Shown: in pieces, positions 34,881 through 43,223 of the stretch
How the letters are laid out: each line of letters starts with the position of its first letter
Numbering within the stretch: the stretch's first letter is position 1
Assembly (NCBI RefSeq): GCF_011065895.1
Contig: NZ_JAALCR010000005.1
Coordinates: 62,001 to 126,000, forward strand
DNA from: Paludisphaera rhizosphaerae
Lineage (GTDB): Bacteria; Planctomycetota; Planctomycetia; Isosphaerales; Isosphaeraceae
DNA: 64,000 nt
Direction: 5' to 3'
Translations under genes and position numbers: made by a program
The notes under the pieces: generated by a model
The model's database searches: none
What the model saw: only the letters and a program-made list of their open reading frames with translations
What the model was told of the DNA's origin: nothing

Positions 34881-36524
34881 TCACTTCCATACACCCAGCA
34901 TCAGCAAGAGTGAGACCGTACCGTCGATGATCGGCTCGTTGGTGGAGAAGTCGGCGAAGTCGTCGTGGAAGACGGCGAAGTCGGACTGGAACGGCGCGAG
35001 CGGGTCGTCGGCGAACGGGGAGAACTTCAAAGAGTCGTTGATCGCCTTCGTCACCGGCCCGTCGACCAGGCCTCCGACCGGCGCGCGGCCGGCGAGCTTG
35101 TAGAACATGTGGTGCGGCCGGCTCGACGCCACGCCCGCCTCAGGGACGCCGATGACGAACGAGACGCCCCACGGGTTCCGGCCGAAGATCCAGTCGCGAG
35201 CCTCGGCGGCCAAGGTGCGGAACTGGTCGTCGCCGGTCATCGCCTCGTACAACCGACCCTGGGTCGCAAATGCGATCACGTCGTTCGTCGAGCACCAGAC
35301 GACCGGCGTGCCGATGCGGTACGGGTTCTTCATCGCCCGGTCGCGGATCCGTTCCAGGCCCGAGCGATAGTAGCCCGCCACCCTCGCCTGCACGTCGGGC
35401 GCGACGAGGTCGTGGAGCCGCCAGTGGGCCAGGTTGACGTAAGGGAAGAACTCGTAATGTCCGTGGGCGTCGCGGCCCATCCAGACGTTGTCGCCGGCCT
35501 GATCGGCGAAGGCGACGGCGTCAGCCAGGAAGGCGGACTCGTTGGTGGCTCGGTAGAGTTCGACGGCCCCCCATTCGAGGTCGTCCTTGTCGGTGCTCTC
35601 GCCGTAGTAGTGGGGCGCGAGCACCGGGACCGACATAGCCACGCCGGGGCTCGCCTTCGCCAGCCGGTACATTGACCGCGCCGTCTCCACGTTGCCGTTC
35701 AGGGCCATCGCCGCGGCGCATCGGGCGGCGAGACTGGCCTTGCCGGTGGAGGCGTTCTTGTACTTCGGCCCCTCGGGCTTCCCTGTCGCCGGCCAGGCGG
35801 AACGCGGGCCGCCGAGACCGTGGCCGTAGTCGGACTGGTCGTCGTGCCAGAGCGTCTGCGGCGGCCGATGATCGCGGTCGTCGCCGATCTGGACGTAGAT
35901 CACATCAGGCTTGGGATGCAGCTTCTTGATCAAGGGAGCGCCATGGCGAGCCTCGGCCTGGGCCCCGTCGTCCTGAACGAGCTTCAACGCCGCGACGCAG
36001 TACGAGGTCGTGATCATGTGCTTGAGCCGATCGGCCGCGTCATGCCAGCCGCCGACGAGATCGACCTTCTCGTTCGTTTCGACGTCAATCGCGTCTTGAA
36101 GGTGGCACTTCGGTTGGCCGGCGATTGGGTCGTCTCCGCAGCGCTGGATCTGCATGAAATGGATGAGCGCCTTCGGGACCTCGGCATAGGCGTCTGGACC
36201 GATCGCGAACTCCGGCGACGAGGTCGCGCCGAACTCCACGCGATACCGCCCCGGCGTCTTCACGGCCGAGAAATCCAGCCGATAGTTGTGGGCGAACGGC
36301 CCCCACGCCCCCTGGTCCGGGCCAATGGAGGCTTCAAGGCTCCCGACGCGAAACGTCCCCGAGAGAGCGATCGGTCCCGAAAGGACGGCGACCTTCGGGT
36401 CGCCCGACAGGTAACCCACCTGATTGACGCGGATCCACGGACCCGGACCGGCTGGCGGCGGTACGGCGACGACCGGGGATATCAGGCCCAGGGCCACGAT
36501 CAAAAGCGCGATGATCCTCTTCAT
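34881..36524 (-). CDS. secreted glycoside hydrolase family 9 protein
   Basis: This is a 547-residue protein starting MKRIIALLIVALGLISP (signal peptide). An N-terminal Ig-like CelD_N domain (about residues 25-110; IRVNQVGYL) precedes the GH9 (alpha/alpha)6 barrel. The catalytic base pair is in LVGGWHDAADRLKH (near 165), and the proton donor Glu is in TNEPIIDGTVSLLL at the C-terminus, with SRPHHMFY before it. The family cleaves beta-1,4-glucans and related polymers. The frame is open further upstream, but the signal peptide fixes the start. Lifestyle inference: degradation of plant or microbial polysaccharide. Confidence 0.88.
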   Translation of the reverse strand: MKRIIALLIVALGLISPVVAVPPPAGPGPWIRVNQVGYLSGDPKVAVLSGPIALSGTFRVGSLEASIGPDQGAWGPFAHNYRLDFSAVKTPGRYRVEFGATSSPEFAIGPDAYAEVPKALIHFMQIQRCGDDPIAGQPKCHLQDAIDVETNEKVDLVGGWHDAADRLKHMITTSYCVAALKLVQDDGAQAEARHGAPLIKKLHPKPDVIYVQIGDDRDHRPPQTLWHDDQSDYGHGLGGPRSAWPATGKPEGPKYKNASTGKASLAARCAAAMALNGNVETARSMYRLAKASPGVAMSVPVLAPHYYGESTDKDDLEWGAVELYRATNESAFLADAVAFADQAGDNVWMGRDAHGHYEFFPYVNLAHWRLHDLVAPDVQARVAGYYRSGLERIRDRAMKNPYRIGTPVVWCSTNDVIAFATQGRLYEAMTGDDQFRTLAAEARDWIFGRNPWGVSFVIGVPEAGVASSRPHHMFYKLAGRAPVGGLVDGPVTKAINDSLKFSPFADDPLAPFQSDFAVFHDDFADFSTNEPIIDGTVSLLLMLGVWK

Positions 36525-36636
36525 GACCCGAGGATACCACGCCGCCCCACGCGGGCGAATCGCCTTGTGCGTCAGGCCGTCGCGGGCGATCATCGGGGCG
36601 TCGACCCTTGAGGAAAGCCCGGGAGGAATGCGTCCG

Positions 36637-37167
36637 ATGCCCGTATTGAGACAGATCGCGTTGCTGGGCCATCCGGTACTGCGGACGCCCGCCGAGCCCG
36701 TCGCGTTCCCGCTATCGGACGAGATCCGCGCCCTGGTCGACGACATGCTGGCGACGATGCGCGAGGCCGACGGCGTGGGGATCGCCGCGCCCCAGGTCTA
36801 CCAGTCGCTGGCGATCTTCATCGTCGCCCCCCGTCCCAACCCGCGCTACCCAGACGCCGTGGAAGAGCCGCCGATCGTCGTGATCAACCCCGAGATGATC
36901 GAGCGCTCGGCCGAAATGGAGCGCGGCTGGGAGGGCTGCCTGAGCATCCCCGGCATCCGCGCCGAAGTCCCTCGCCACCGCCGAATCGTGGCGAGCTACC
37001 AGGACGTCCAGGGCGCCCGCATCGTCCGCGAGTTCGAAGGATTCCCCGCCCGCATCTTCCAGCACGAGGACGACCACCTTCACAGCCTGGTCTTCCTCGA
37101 CCGCCTGGAAAGCCCCCGCGACGTCGTCGCCGAGCGCGAATATCAGAAGCGACTCGCGCGCGGCTGA
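36637..37167 (+). CDS. def: peptide deformylase
   Basis: This is a 176-residue metalloenzyme that removes the N-terminal formyl group from nascent proteins. All three family motifs are present: GVGIAAPQ (46-53), EGCLS (99-103) and HEDDH (143-147). The ATG at 36637 is preferred because GGAGG lies about 10 bp upstream; an ATG at 36628 sits directly on that site. It is convergent with the cupin gene, with only 16 bp between the stop codons. Confidence 0.95.
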   Translation: MPVLRQIALLGHPVLRTPAEPVAFPLSDEIRALVDDMLATMREADGVGIAAPQVYQSLAIFIVAPRPNPRYPDAVEEPPIVVINPEMIERSAEMERGWEGCLSIPGIRAEVPRHRRIVASYQDVQGARIVREFEGFPARIFQHEDDHLHSLVFLDRLESPRDVVAEREYQKRLARG

Positions 37168-37183
37168 CAACACGTCGTAGCAA

Positions 37184-37516
37184 TCACCTCGGCGCGAGCT
37201 TGGTGACCAGGACGACCGAGTCCTCAACTCCGGCAAGGGCGTGTGGCTCGCGCGCCGCGAGGTGCAACAGGCTGCCGGCTCGCAGGTCGTGAACGACGCC
37301 GCCGGCCCTGAAGGCGATCCGACCCGAGAGACACTGCACGGTGATCGGCCCTGGGGCGTGGTGCTCGGGGATCTCCACCCCCTTCGCCAGCAGGAGCCGC
37401 TTCAGCTCGAATGCGTCGGTCTTCACCAGCGTTTCGATCTTTCGGCCGCCGACCGGGATCTCCACGCCCTTCAGGAGTTCGATCGCTTCCACGGAAGCGG
37501 TTTGAGGCTCGGACAT
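37184..37516 (-). CDS. small cupin-domain protein
   Basis: This is a 110-residue single cupin. Motif 1 region is VEIPEHHAPGPITVQCLSGRIAF (about residues 47-69), and motif 2 region is LRAGSLLHLAAREPHAL (about 78-95). His residues at the first motif (EHH) could bind metal. It may be a small redox or sensor cupin. Upstream is an intergenic gap of 69 bp to norB, which lies to its right and is transcribed in the same direction, so this gene could be a distal member of the NO operon. Confidence 0.8.
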   Translation of the reverse strand: MSEPQTASVEAIELLKGVEIPVGGRKIETLVKTDAFELKRLLLAKGVEIPEHHAPGPITVQCLSGRIAFRAGGVVHDLRAGSLLHLAAREPHALAGVEDSVVLVTKLAPR

Positions 37517-37585
37517 CGCAACGTCCCTTCGTGATGACGCCTTCCCCCTTCGAGGGAGATGGTCGTTAAGATTCGGACTCTCAAC

Positions 37586-39889
37586 TCAATGGGCCGACGC
37601 CGGTTCGACGGAGAAACTGCGGGCGACGGCGTCGGGCTCGGGATCGAGCGACCAGCCGCCTTTCAGACCCAGGACGAACCAGCCCAGGGCCAGAATGCCG
37701 ATCGCGAAGATGGTGTCGCCGATGATCCGCATCCAGTGCAGGCGCTGGATCGTCGGGCTTTGCATGAAGTCGGCCGAGCGCGCGTACCACATGCCGTGCT
37801 CGACGCTGGCCCAGGTCTGGAGCAAGCCCACCGGCAGCAGGCTGAGCAGAACCATCAGAACCAGACCCAGGTTGATCGACCAGAAGGCGAATGTCAGAAC
37901 GCCCGTCTTCCAGGTCCGCCGGACCGTCAGACCCTTCAGGCAGAAGAGCGCCAGGCCAAAGCCCAGCATGCCGTAGACCCCGAAAAGCGCCGTGTGGCCG
38001 TGCACGGGCGTCGTGTTCAACCCCTGCATGTAGTAGAGGGCGATCGGCGGGTTGATGAAGAACCCGAACAACCCCGCGCCGACGAGGTTCCAGAAGGCCA
38101 CGGAGACGAAAAAGAGGATCGGCAACCGATAGGCGTCGACCCACGGCCGCGCCCGGCTGAGCGTCAGGTTTTCATACGCCTCAAAGCCGATCAGGACCAG
38201 CGGCACGACCTCCAGGGCGCTGAAGACCGCTCCCAACGAGGTGACGACCGTCGGCGTCCCCGTGAAATACAGGTGATGGAACGTGCCGATGATCCCTCCC
38301 GAGAGGAAGATCGTCGTCGAGAACAACACGGCCGCCGCCGCACTCGACGTCTTCAAGAGACCCATCCGAGTGAAGAGGAACGCGATGACCACCGTGGCGA
38401 AGACCTCGAAGAAGCCCTCGACCCACAGATGGACCACCCACCACCGCCAGTATTCGGCGATGGCCAGGTTCGTGTGGCGATGCCACATCAAGCCGGGCGT
38501 GTAGAACAGCGGGATCGCCGCCGAGGCCAGCAGGAAGAGGCCCAGCAGATGCCGGTTCGTCTCCGGACGACGGAACGCCGGCCAGATCGCCCGGACCATC
38601 AGGCCCAGCCAGAGGAACAACCCGACGGCCAGAAAGAGCTGCCAGAACCGGCCCAGGTCGACGTACTCGTACCCCTGATGGCCGAACCAGAAGTTGGCGA
38701 CGTTCCCCAGCCTCTGCTGCACCGCTAGCCACTGGCCGAACATCGAGCCGACCACGATGACCAGCACGCAGACGAACAGGAAGTCGACGCCCGCTTTCTG
38801 GAACTTCGGCTCGTGGCCCGAAACCGCCGGCGCGATGAACAGGCCGGTTGCCAGCCAGGCGGTCGCGATCCAGAAAATGCCCAACTGCGTGTGCCAGGTC
38901 CGCACCACGCTGTACGGCAAGACCTTCGCGAGTGGAATCCCGTAAAAGCCCGACCCCTCGACGCCGTAGTGCGCCGTCACCGCCCCCAGGCCGACCTGTA
39001 CGACGGCCAGGGCGATCACGACCCAGAAATACTTGAGCGTCGCCCGCATTGAGGGCGTCGGATCGAGCGCCAGCAGCGGGTCGCGCTCCGGAGGCTCATG
39101 GTGCTGGGTTTCCCTCTCCTCGCGGCCGCGTTGAACGGCGAAGACCCAGGTCAACGCTCCAACGCCCGCCAGCAGCGAGACGAAACTGACGACCGACCAG
39201 ACGACGACTTGGCCTGACGGTCGGTTCTCAATCAACTCCTCCGCCGGCCAGTTGTTGGTGTACGTGATCGTCGAGCCTGGCCGATCCGTCGAGCACGCCC
39301 ACGAGGCCCAGAAGAAGAACGCGGCGATCTGCGCCCGGCGCTCCGGAGTCTTGATCGTGTCGGTCGGAATGGCGTAAGCGTCGCGCAGGCCGCTCAACTG
39401 CGGGTCATCGCCGAAGAGGGAATCGTAGTGTCCGGCGACGGCCGTGATCGCCTCTCCCCGAACGGGAGAGACGGTCAAGTCGCCGGTCGCCGGGTCGTAG
39501 GTGTTGTGACGGATCTCGTTCTTCAGACGCTCACGCAGCGCGGCGCGGGATTCGGCGTCGAGCGTCTCGTAGTTCGCGCCGCCCTTTTGGACCGCCCAGC
39601 GATCGAGGATCCAGGTCAATTCGCGGTGGAGATAGTCGGCCGACCAGTCGGGCGCCACATACGCGCCGTGCCCCCAGATCGAGCCCACCTCCTGACCTCC
39701 CATCGACTGCCAGACGTTCTGGCCCTCGCGGACGTCGTCTCCCGTGAAAAGCACCTTGCCGTCGGTCGTCACGACTCGCGAGGGGATCGGAGGCGCCATC
39801 CGGTACAGCTCCGTCCCGTAATAGATCAGGACCGTGAACGAGCCGACCAGGACCGCCGCCAGCCCCAGCCACAACCTCCCATAGCGCAT
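37586..39889 (-). CDS. norB: quinol-dependent nitric oxide reductase (qNOR)
   Basis: This is a 767-residue membrane protein that reduces 2 NO to N2O using quinol. Its length fits the fused qNOR form. An N-terminal hydrophilic domain (about residues 35-220; GQEVGSIWGHGAYVAPDWS, cytochrome-c-like fold without a CxxCH heme site) precedes about 13 membrane helices with the expected His ligands: VVRTWHTQLG, WWVVHLWVEGFFEV (with conserved Glu), and GGIIGTFHHLYF. It is 84 bp downstream of the truncated haemoglobin gene on the same strand, and both face nsrR. It probably detoxifies NO rather than denitrifies, because no nitrite reductase is nearby. Confidence 0.93.
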   Translation of the reverse strand: MRYGRLWLGLAAVLVGSFTVLIYYGTELYRMAPPIPSRVVTTDGKVLFTGDDVREGQNVWQSMGGQEVGSIWGHGAYVAPDWSADYLHRELTWILDRWAVQKGGANYETLDAESRAALRERLKNEIRHNTYDPATGDLTVSPVRGEAITAVAGHYDSLFGDDPQLSGLRDAYAIPTDTIKTPERRAQIAAFFFWASWACSTDRPGSTITYTNNWPAEELIENRPSGQVVVWSVVSFVSLLAGVGALTWVFAVQRGREERETQHHEPPERDPLLALDPTPSMRATLKYFWVVIALAVVQVGLGAVTAHYGVEGSGFYGIPLAKVLPYSVVRTWHTQLGIFWIATAWLATGLFIAPAVSGHEPKFQKAGVDFLFVCVLVIVVGSMFGQWLAVQQRLGNVANFWFGHQGYEYVDLGRFWQLFLAVGLFLWLGLMVRAIWPAFRRPETNRHLLGLFLLASAAIPLFYTPGLMWHRHTNLAIAEYWRWWVVHLWVEGFFEVFATVVIAFLFTRMGLLKTSSAAAAVLFSTTIFLSGGIIGTFHHLYFTGTPTVVTSLGAVFSALEVVPLVLIGFEAYENLTLSRARPWVDAYRLPILFFVSVAFWNLVGAGLFGFFINPPIALYYMQGLNTTPVHGHTALFGVYGMLGFGLALFCLKGLTVRRTWKTGVLTFAFWSINLGLVLMVLLSLLPVGLLQTWASVEHGMWYARSADFMQSPTIQRLHWMRIIGDTIFAIGILALGWFVLGLKGGWSLDPEPDAVARSFSVEPASAH

Positions 39890-39973
39890 GGAGTCACCCT
39901 CCCCAACACGTCGCGAAGGACGCGTCGAAGTCTCATGAAGTGTTCGGTCATCGAACCAACCGACGCAGGCCGC

Positions 39974-40381
39974 TCAGCCCGCCGTCAGGCCAAGCACCTT
40001 GACCATTCCCTCGCGCATCCGACGCGCCCGACCCAGGAACGCTTCGGCTTCTTCCGGCGTGCAGACCTCGCGGACCGTCGCCTCGAACAGCTCCAACCAG
40101 CGATCGAAATGGCCAGCGGCCATCCCCTCAATCCCACGATGCACCTCCACCGGGCGGCCCTGATACCGCCCCGTGCCGTTCATCGCCGTGGACCAAAAGT
40201 CCGCCATCCGATCCAGATGCCGATCCCAGTCGAGAATCCGACGAGCGAAGATCGGCCCCAACCAATCGTCGCTCGCAACCCGGCGGTAAAACTCCACCAC
40301 CAGTTCACGGATCCGCCCCTCGGACACGGCCGGCCCCTCGGACCACCGCGTCCCCAACCCGGGCGTGTAAGATGTCGACAT
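39974..40381 (-). CDS. group III truncated haemoglobin
   Basis: This is a 135-residue globin. IRELVVEFYRRVASDDWLGPIF is the usual trHb3 N-terminal helix pattern, DRHLDRMADFWSTAMNGTG contains the distal region, and GRPVEVHRGI contains the proximal His (near residue 81). Group III proteins are linked to NO and oxygen chemistry. It lies immediately downstream of the NsrR operator and upstream of norB with the same direction, so it is the first gene of an NO-response operon. Confidence 0.85.
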   Translation of the reverse strand: MSTSYTPGLGTRWSEGPAVSEGRIRELVVEFYRRVASDDWLGPIFARRILDWDRHLDRMADFWSTAMNGTGRYQGRPVEVHRGIEGMAAGHFDRWLELFEATVREVCTPEEAEAFLGRARRMREGMVKVLGLTAG

Positions 40382-40423
40382 GCCCGCGCCTCATCACCAT
40401 CCCGACCAGGCGGCCGGGCTTTT

Positions 40424-40446
40424 AATCTGCATTCCAAATGCATATT
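40424..40446. promoter_or_regulatory. NsrR operator between the NO operon and nsrR
   Basis: This is a 23-bp palindrome with halves AATCTGCATTC and AAATGCATATT around one centre base. By my count it matches 18 of 22 defined positions of the NsrR consensus AAGATGCATTT-N-AAATGCATCTT. It lies 43 bp upstream of the haemoglobin start and 68 bp upstream of nsrR. It also overlaps a plausible plus-strand promoter (TTTTAA, 17 bp, TATTAT at 40443-40448), so NsrR would repress itself and the NO genes. Confidence 0.75.
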
Positions 40447-40513
40447 ATTCTTGGAGACGGGTCCTGTCAATCGGTCAAGGAACTCCTGAGCGGAGGAAAG
40501 GCGGCAGGCGACG

Positions 40514-40981
40514 ATGCAGTTGACGCAGTTCTCCGACTATGCCTTGCGCACGGCGATCTATTTGGGAACACGCGAGGATCGATCGGCGACCGTCGATGAG
40601 ATCAGCCGGGCGTACGGGATCTCGCGGCATCACCTGGTTCGGGTCGTGCAGACACTGACCGAACTGGGCGTGGTGGCCTCTCGGCGAGGGCGCGGCGGCG
40701 GGATACGACTCGCGATGGAGCTGTCTGCGATCAACGTCGGATGGTTGATCCGCCGGACCGAGCCTCATTTCGACGTGGTGGAGTGCTTCCGGCCCGAGAC
40801 CAACACCTGCCCGATCGCCCCGGCCTGTGGCCTGAAGGGGGCCCTTTATCGAGCTCGCGAGGCGTTTCTCGCCGTGCTGGACGAGTACACGCTGGACCAA
40901 CTCCTGACGCGCAAGGGGGAGTTGGTCCAGCTCCTGGATGCGTCTCTGTTGAGGAATTCCAAGTCCAGCGAAGCGGATTGA
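40514..40981 (+). CDS. nsrR: NsrR-type Rrf2 family NO-sensing repressor
   Basis: This is a 155-residue protein. The N-terminal MQLTQFSDYALRTAIYLG is the Rrf2 signature, and the winged helix spans about residues 25-70 (RHHLVRVVQTLTELGVVASRRGRGGG). The three cluster cysteines are C91, C99 and C105 (ECFRPETNTCPIAPACGLK), the NsrR spacing for a NO-sensitive [Fe-S] cluster. It is divergent from the haemoglobin-norB operon. GGAGG is seen upstream of the ATG. Confidence 0.92.
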   Translation: MQLTQFSDYALRTAIYLGTREDRSATVDEISRAYGISRHHLVRVVQTLTELGVVASRRGRGGGIRLAMELSAINVGWLIRRTEPHFDVVECFRPETNTCPIAPACGLKGALYRAREAFLAVLDEYTLDQLLTRKGELVQLLDASLLRNSKSSEAD

Positions 40982-40988
40982 GTCGAGT

Positions 40989-41705
40989 TCAATCCTCGCC
41001 GGCCTGACGACGGCAGGTCTGAACGCGGTCGACGTCGCCGACAGCCAGGAAGATCGTCGTCATCCGCCGCAGACAGCAGCGGCAAGAGACGCCGTCGAGA
41101 TCCACGCCGCGAAGCAGCTCGTAGGCCTCCTCGCGACGCCCGGCGTGATCCAGGAGCGTCGCCAGCGAGATCCGGTACAACTCCGCATCCGGCGCCAGAG
41201 CGTGCGCCTTGGCGACGTAAGAGAGCGCCGTCTCCAACGGCCGCCCGAGCCGCCGCAGGTAGAAGGCCGCCCCGAAATAGGCCTCCGCATGGTCCGGTCG
41301 GCGGCGGATCAGTTCCACGCAGACGTCCAGCGCCTGTTCGAACTCGCCGAGGTATCCGAGGCCCGCCGCAATCGCCGGCATCAATCGCTCCGGACAACGG
41401 CCGTCAGACGCCAGCGCCTGATAAACCGCGCAAGCCGGCGCTGAACGCCCCGTCCGCGCCAGGCTCTCGGCCAGCGCGCAGGTCGCCGTGGGATCGAAGG
41501 GGACCAGCGCCTGCGCCGTTTCCAACGCATCCCGAGCCCCCGTGTAATCCCCCGAACGATGCCGCAATAACCCCACGAACCGCCAGAGCGGTCCGTTGTC
41601 CCCTTCTTCCTCCAGCGCCAGCTCCGCCAGGTCCCCGGCCGCATCGAGGTCCCCAGCCCCCGCCAGCTCGAAGCAACGGCTCAGGATGTCTCCGCCCTGA
41701 CTCAT
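40989..41705 (-). CDS. TPR protein with C-terminal Cys cluster, probably Fur-regulated
   Basis: This is a 238-residue protein with several tetratricopeptide-like repeats across about residues 1-190 (AGDLAELALEEEGDNGPLW, DYTGARDALETAQALVPFDP, FEQALDVCVELIRRRPDH). The C-terminus has a Cys cluster (GVSCRCC, then VQTCRRQ). No enzymatic domain is seen. The start at 41705 is preceded 41 bp upstream by a 31-bp palindrome with Fur-box character. It is convergent with nsrR (7 bp between stops), so it is regulated separately. Cys cluster plus Fur-like site suggest a role in iron or redox handling, as inference. Confidence 0.7.
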   Translation of the reverse strand: MSQGGDILSRCFELAGAGDLDAAGDLAELALEEEGDNGPLWRFVGLLRHRSGDYTGARDALETAQALVPFDPTATCALAESLARTGRSAPACAVYQALASDGRCPERLMPAIAAGLGYLGEFEQALDVCVELIRRRPDHAEAYFGAAFYLRRLGRPLETALSYVAKAHALAPDAELYRISLATLLDHAGRREEAYELLRGVDLDGVSCRCCLRRMTTIFLAVGDVDRVQTCRRQAGED

Positions 41706-41745
41706 GGCGCGCGCCTCCGCATCCCCGTTCCAGGATCGCCGACGA

Positions 41746-41776
41746 ATTGCAATTGAGATTCAGTCTCAATTGCAAT
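41746..41776. promoter_or_regulatory. Fur-type palindromic operator upstream of the TPR gene
   Basis: This is a perfect 13-bp inverted repeat (ATTGCAATTGAGA / TCTCAATTGCAAT) with a 5-base centre TTCAG. The core TGAGATT-C-AGTCTCA fits the 7-1-7 arrangement of Fur boxes such as TGAGAAT-N-ATTCTCA with two mismatches. It is AT-rich within a GC-rich genome and 41 bp from the start codon, a typical repressor position. Another Fur-family or unrelated dimeric regulator is possible. Confidence 0.65.
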
Positions 41777-41839
41777 GTAATTATCATCCCCTGTGGGAGG
41801 GACGGCTGTCAAGCCGGTAGCTTCATGGAGAGGCGGTCG

Positions 41840-42463
41840 TCAGAGTTCCTCGTGAACGCGAACGCCGTTGCGTCGGACGATGTAGGCGGGGACGCCGACG
41901 ACGGTGACGTCGGGTGGGACGTCCTTGACGACGACGGCGTTGGCGCCGATCCGGGCGCGATCGCCGACGACGACGCCGCCGAGGACCTTCGCCCCTGCGC
42001 CGACGCCCACCTCATCGCCCAGGGTTGGGAAACCAGGCTTCGGACCGACGCCCAGGGTCACCTGCTGGTTGATCCAGCATCCCGATCCGATCTTGTCGGC
42101 CACGATGACCGCCCCGATCCCGTGCTGAAGGACCAGGCCGGGCCCAATGCTCCCGGCGTGCAGCAACATGCACTGCAACGGCGGACAGAGGAACCAGAAC
42201 GGCCGCGCGATCCCGCCGACGCGATAGTAATAGAGCGACCGATATTCAGGAAACACGCTCATGAGCGTCAGGAAGTCCTGAAGCAGGGACGGAGCCCCTG
42301 AAGCGCGACCGAGAAACGCTTCTCCCCAACGGCAAACGTCCTGGTCGATCAGCCCTCGGTTGGCGCTGAATCGCCACAGGACCAGAAACGGACTCAGGCG
42401 GACGAGGTTGAACCAGTAACCGACGACGCGATGAGACGCCCGGAACGCCGGATGCTTAATCAT
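41840..42463 (-). CDS. hexapeptide-repeat acyltransferase, serine O-acetyltransferase-like
   Basis: This is a 207-residue protein starting MIKHPAFRASHRVVG. A helical N-terminal half is followed by a left-handed beta-helix (about residues 110-200; IGPGLVLQHGIGAVIVADKIG, LGDEVGVGAGAKVLGGVVVGDRARIGANAVVVKDVP). The His of LQHG at the coil start corresponds to the catalytic His of CysE-like enzymes. Shorter than CysE (about 270) and without its normal N-terminus, so it may acetylate a sugar or surface polymer rather than serine. Confidence 0.75.
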   Translation of the reverse strand: MIKHPAFRASHRVVGYWFNLVRLSPFLVLWRFSANRGLIDQDVCRWGEAFLGRASGAPSLLQDFLTLMSVFPEYRSLYYYRVGGIARPFWFLCPPLQCMLLHAGSIGPGLVLQHGIGAVIVADKIGSGCWINQQVTLGVGPKPGFPTLGDEVGVGAGAKVLGGVVVGDRARIGANAVVVKDVPPDVTVVGVPAYIVRRNGVRVHEEL

Positions 42464-43223
42464 GGATGTTGGGGATCCCGACTCGATCGCCGGCGAAGCG
42501 TTCGCGCCTCCCGGCCGATGGCAGCCGCCCGGCGACGCCTCATCGCGGACTGGATTGCTTCGCCATTCTATAAATAACTCCCACAAGGAGCAAACAGAGG
42601 GGCGTCGACCGCATCAAGTCACCAAATCACACATCAACACGCGTTCACCAACGGCCCCCCGATCGGCGGCGTCCGACTGTTTTCGGATTAAGCACGACCG
42701 CGCGCAACAGGCGCGGACGGCGAAGGACCGTCCTCAACGATTCCACCCCCGCGCGGATCGTTGCAACCGCAAGATCATCGCCAAACTCGATTTACATTGC
42801 ATTTCATTAGAATCCATCGATCCCGGCACGCCCGTTGCCTTACGGGCTGACCGCTCCATTCGCCAAAGCGAGCGTCCGCACCCTCCAGCCGGCAACGGCC
42901 TTGGAAAACAAGACTGCGAACACGCTGTCATGAAACCTGTGGAGCTCCCCAGCAACGATTGCCTGGTCCTCATTCTCAGAAAATCCTCGGGTTCGACCGA
43001 CATTTTCTGCTTGCCTTGATTCACCCCGCGGTTTATCTCAGACTGTCACCTATAAGAGCTTTTTTTGGCCGCACGCCTCCCTTTCGACGTCTCGTCTTGA
43101 GAGCTCGACGATTCTCTATTTCAGCCGCCCTGAACGGTCTGGCGAGATGATGGTCTCGTGCGCGTTCGCGGTGCGTTTTGCATCACTGGCAGGCTCGCAT
43201 CGTCAACACAGGAGCGCTAGTTC
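42464..43223. other. 760-bp gene-free, comparatively AT-rich region
   Basis: This is the longest stretch without a credible gene in the window. One plus-strand open frame (42462-43019) lacks domain features and ribosome site. Several AT-rich tracts occur (TTTATAAATAACTCC reversed near 42570, ACCTATAAGAGCTTTTTTT near 43050-43070). It precedes the third DUF1559 gene, and the 43050 area could be its promoter with a leader of about 160 bp. I found no RNA structure strong enough to name. Confidence 0.45.

Noticed and set aside
37586-39889. norB as part of a denitrification pathway
   Set aside because: No nitrite, nitrate or nitrous-oxide reductase genes occur nearby, and the NsrR and haemoglobin context points to detoxification.
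42462-43019. A plus-strand open frame of 185 codons in the gene-free interval
   Set aside because: It starts inside the opposite acyltransferase start region, has no ribosome site and shows no protein-like hydrophobic pattern.
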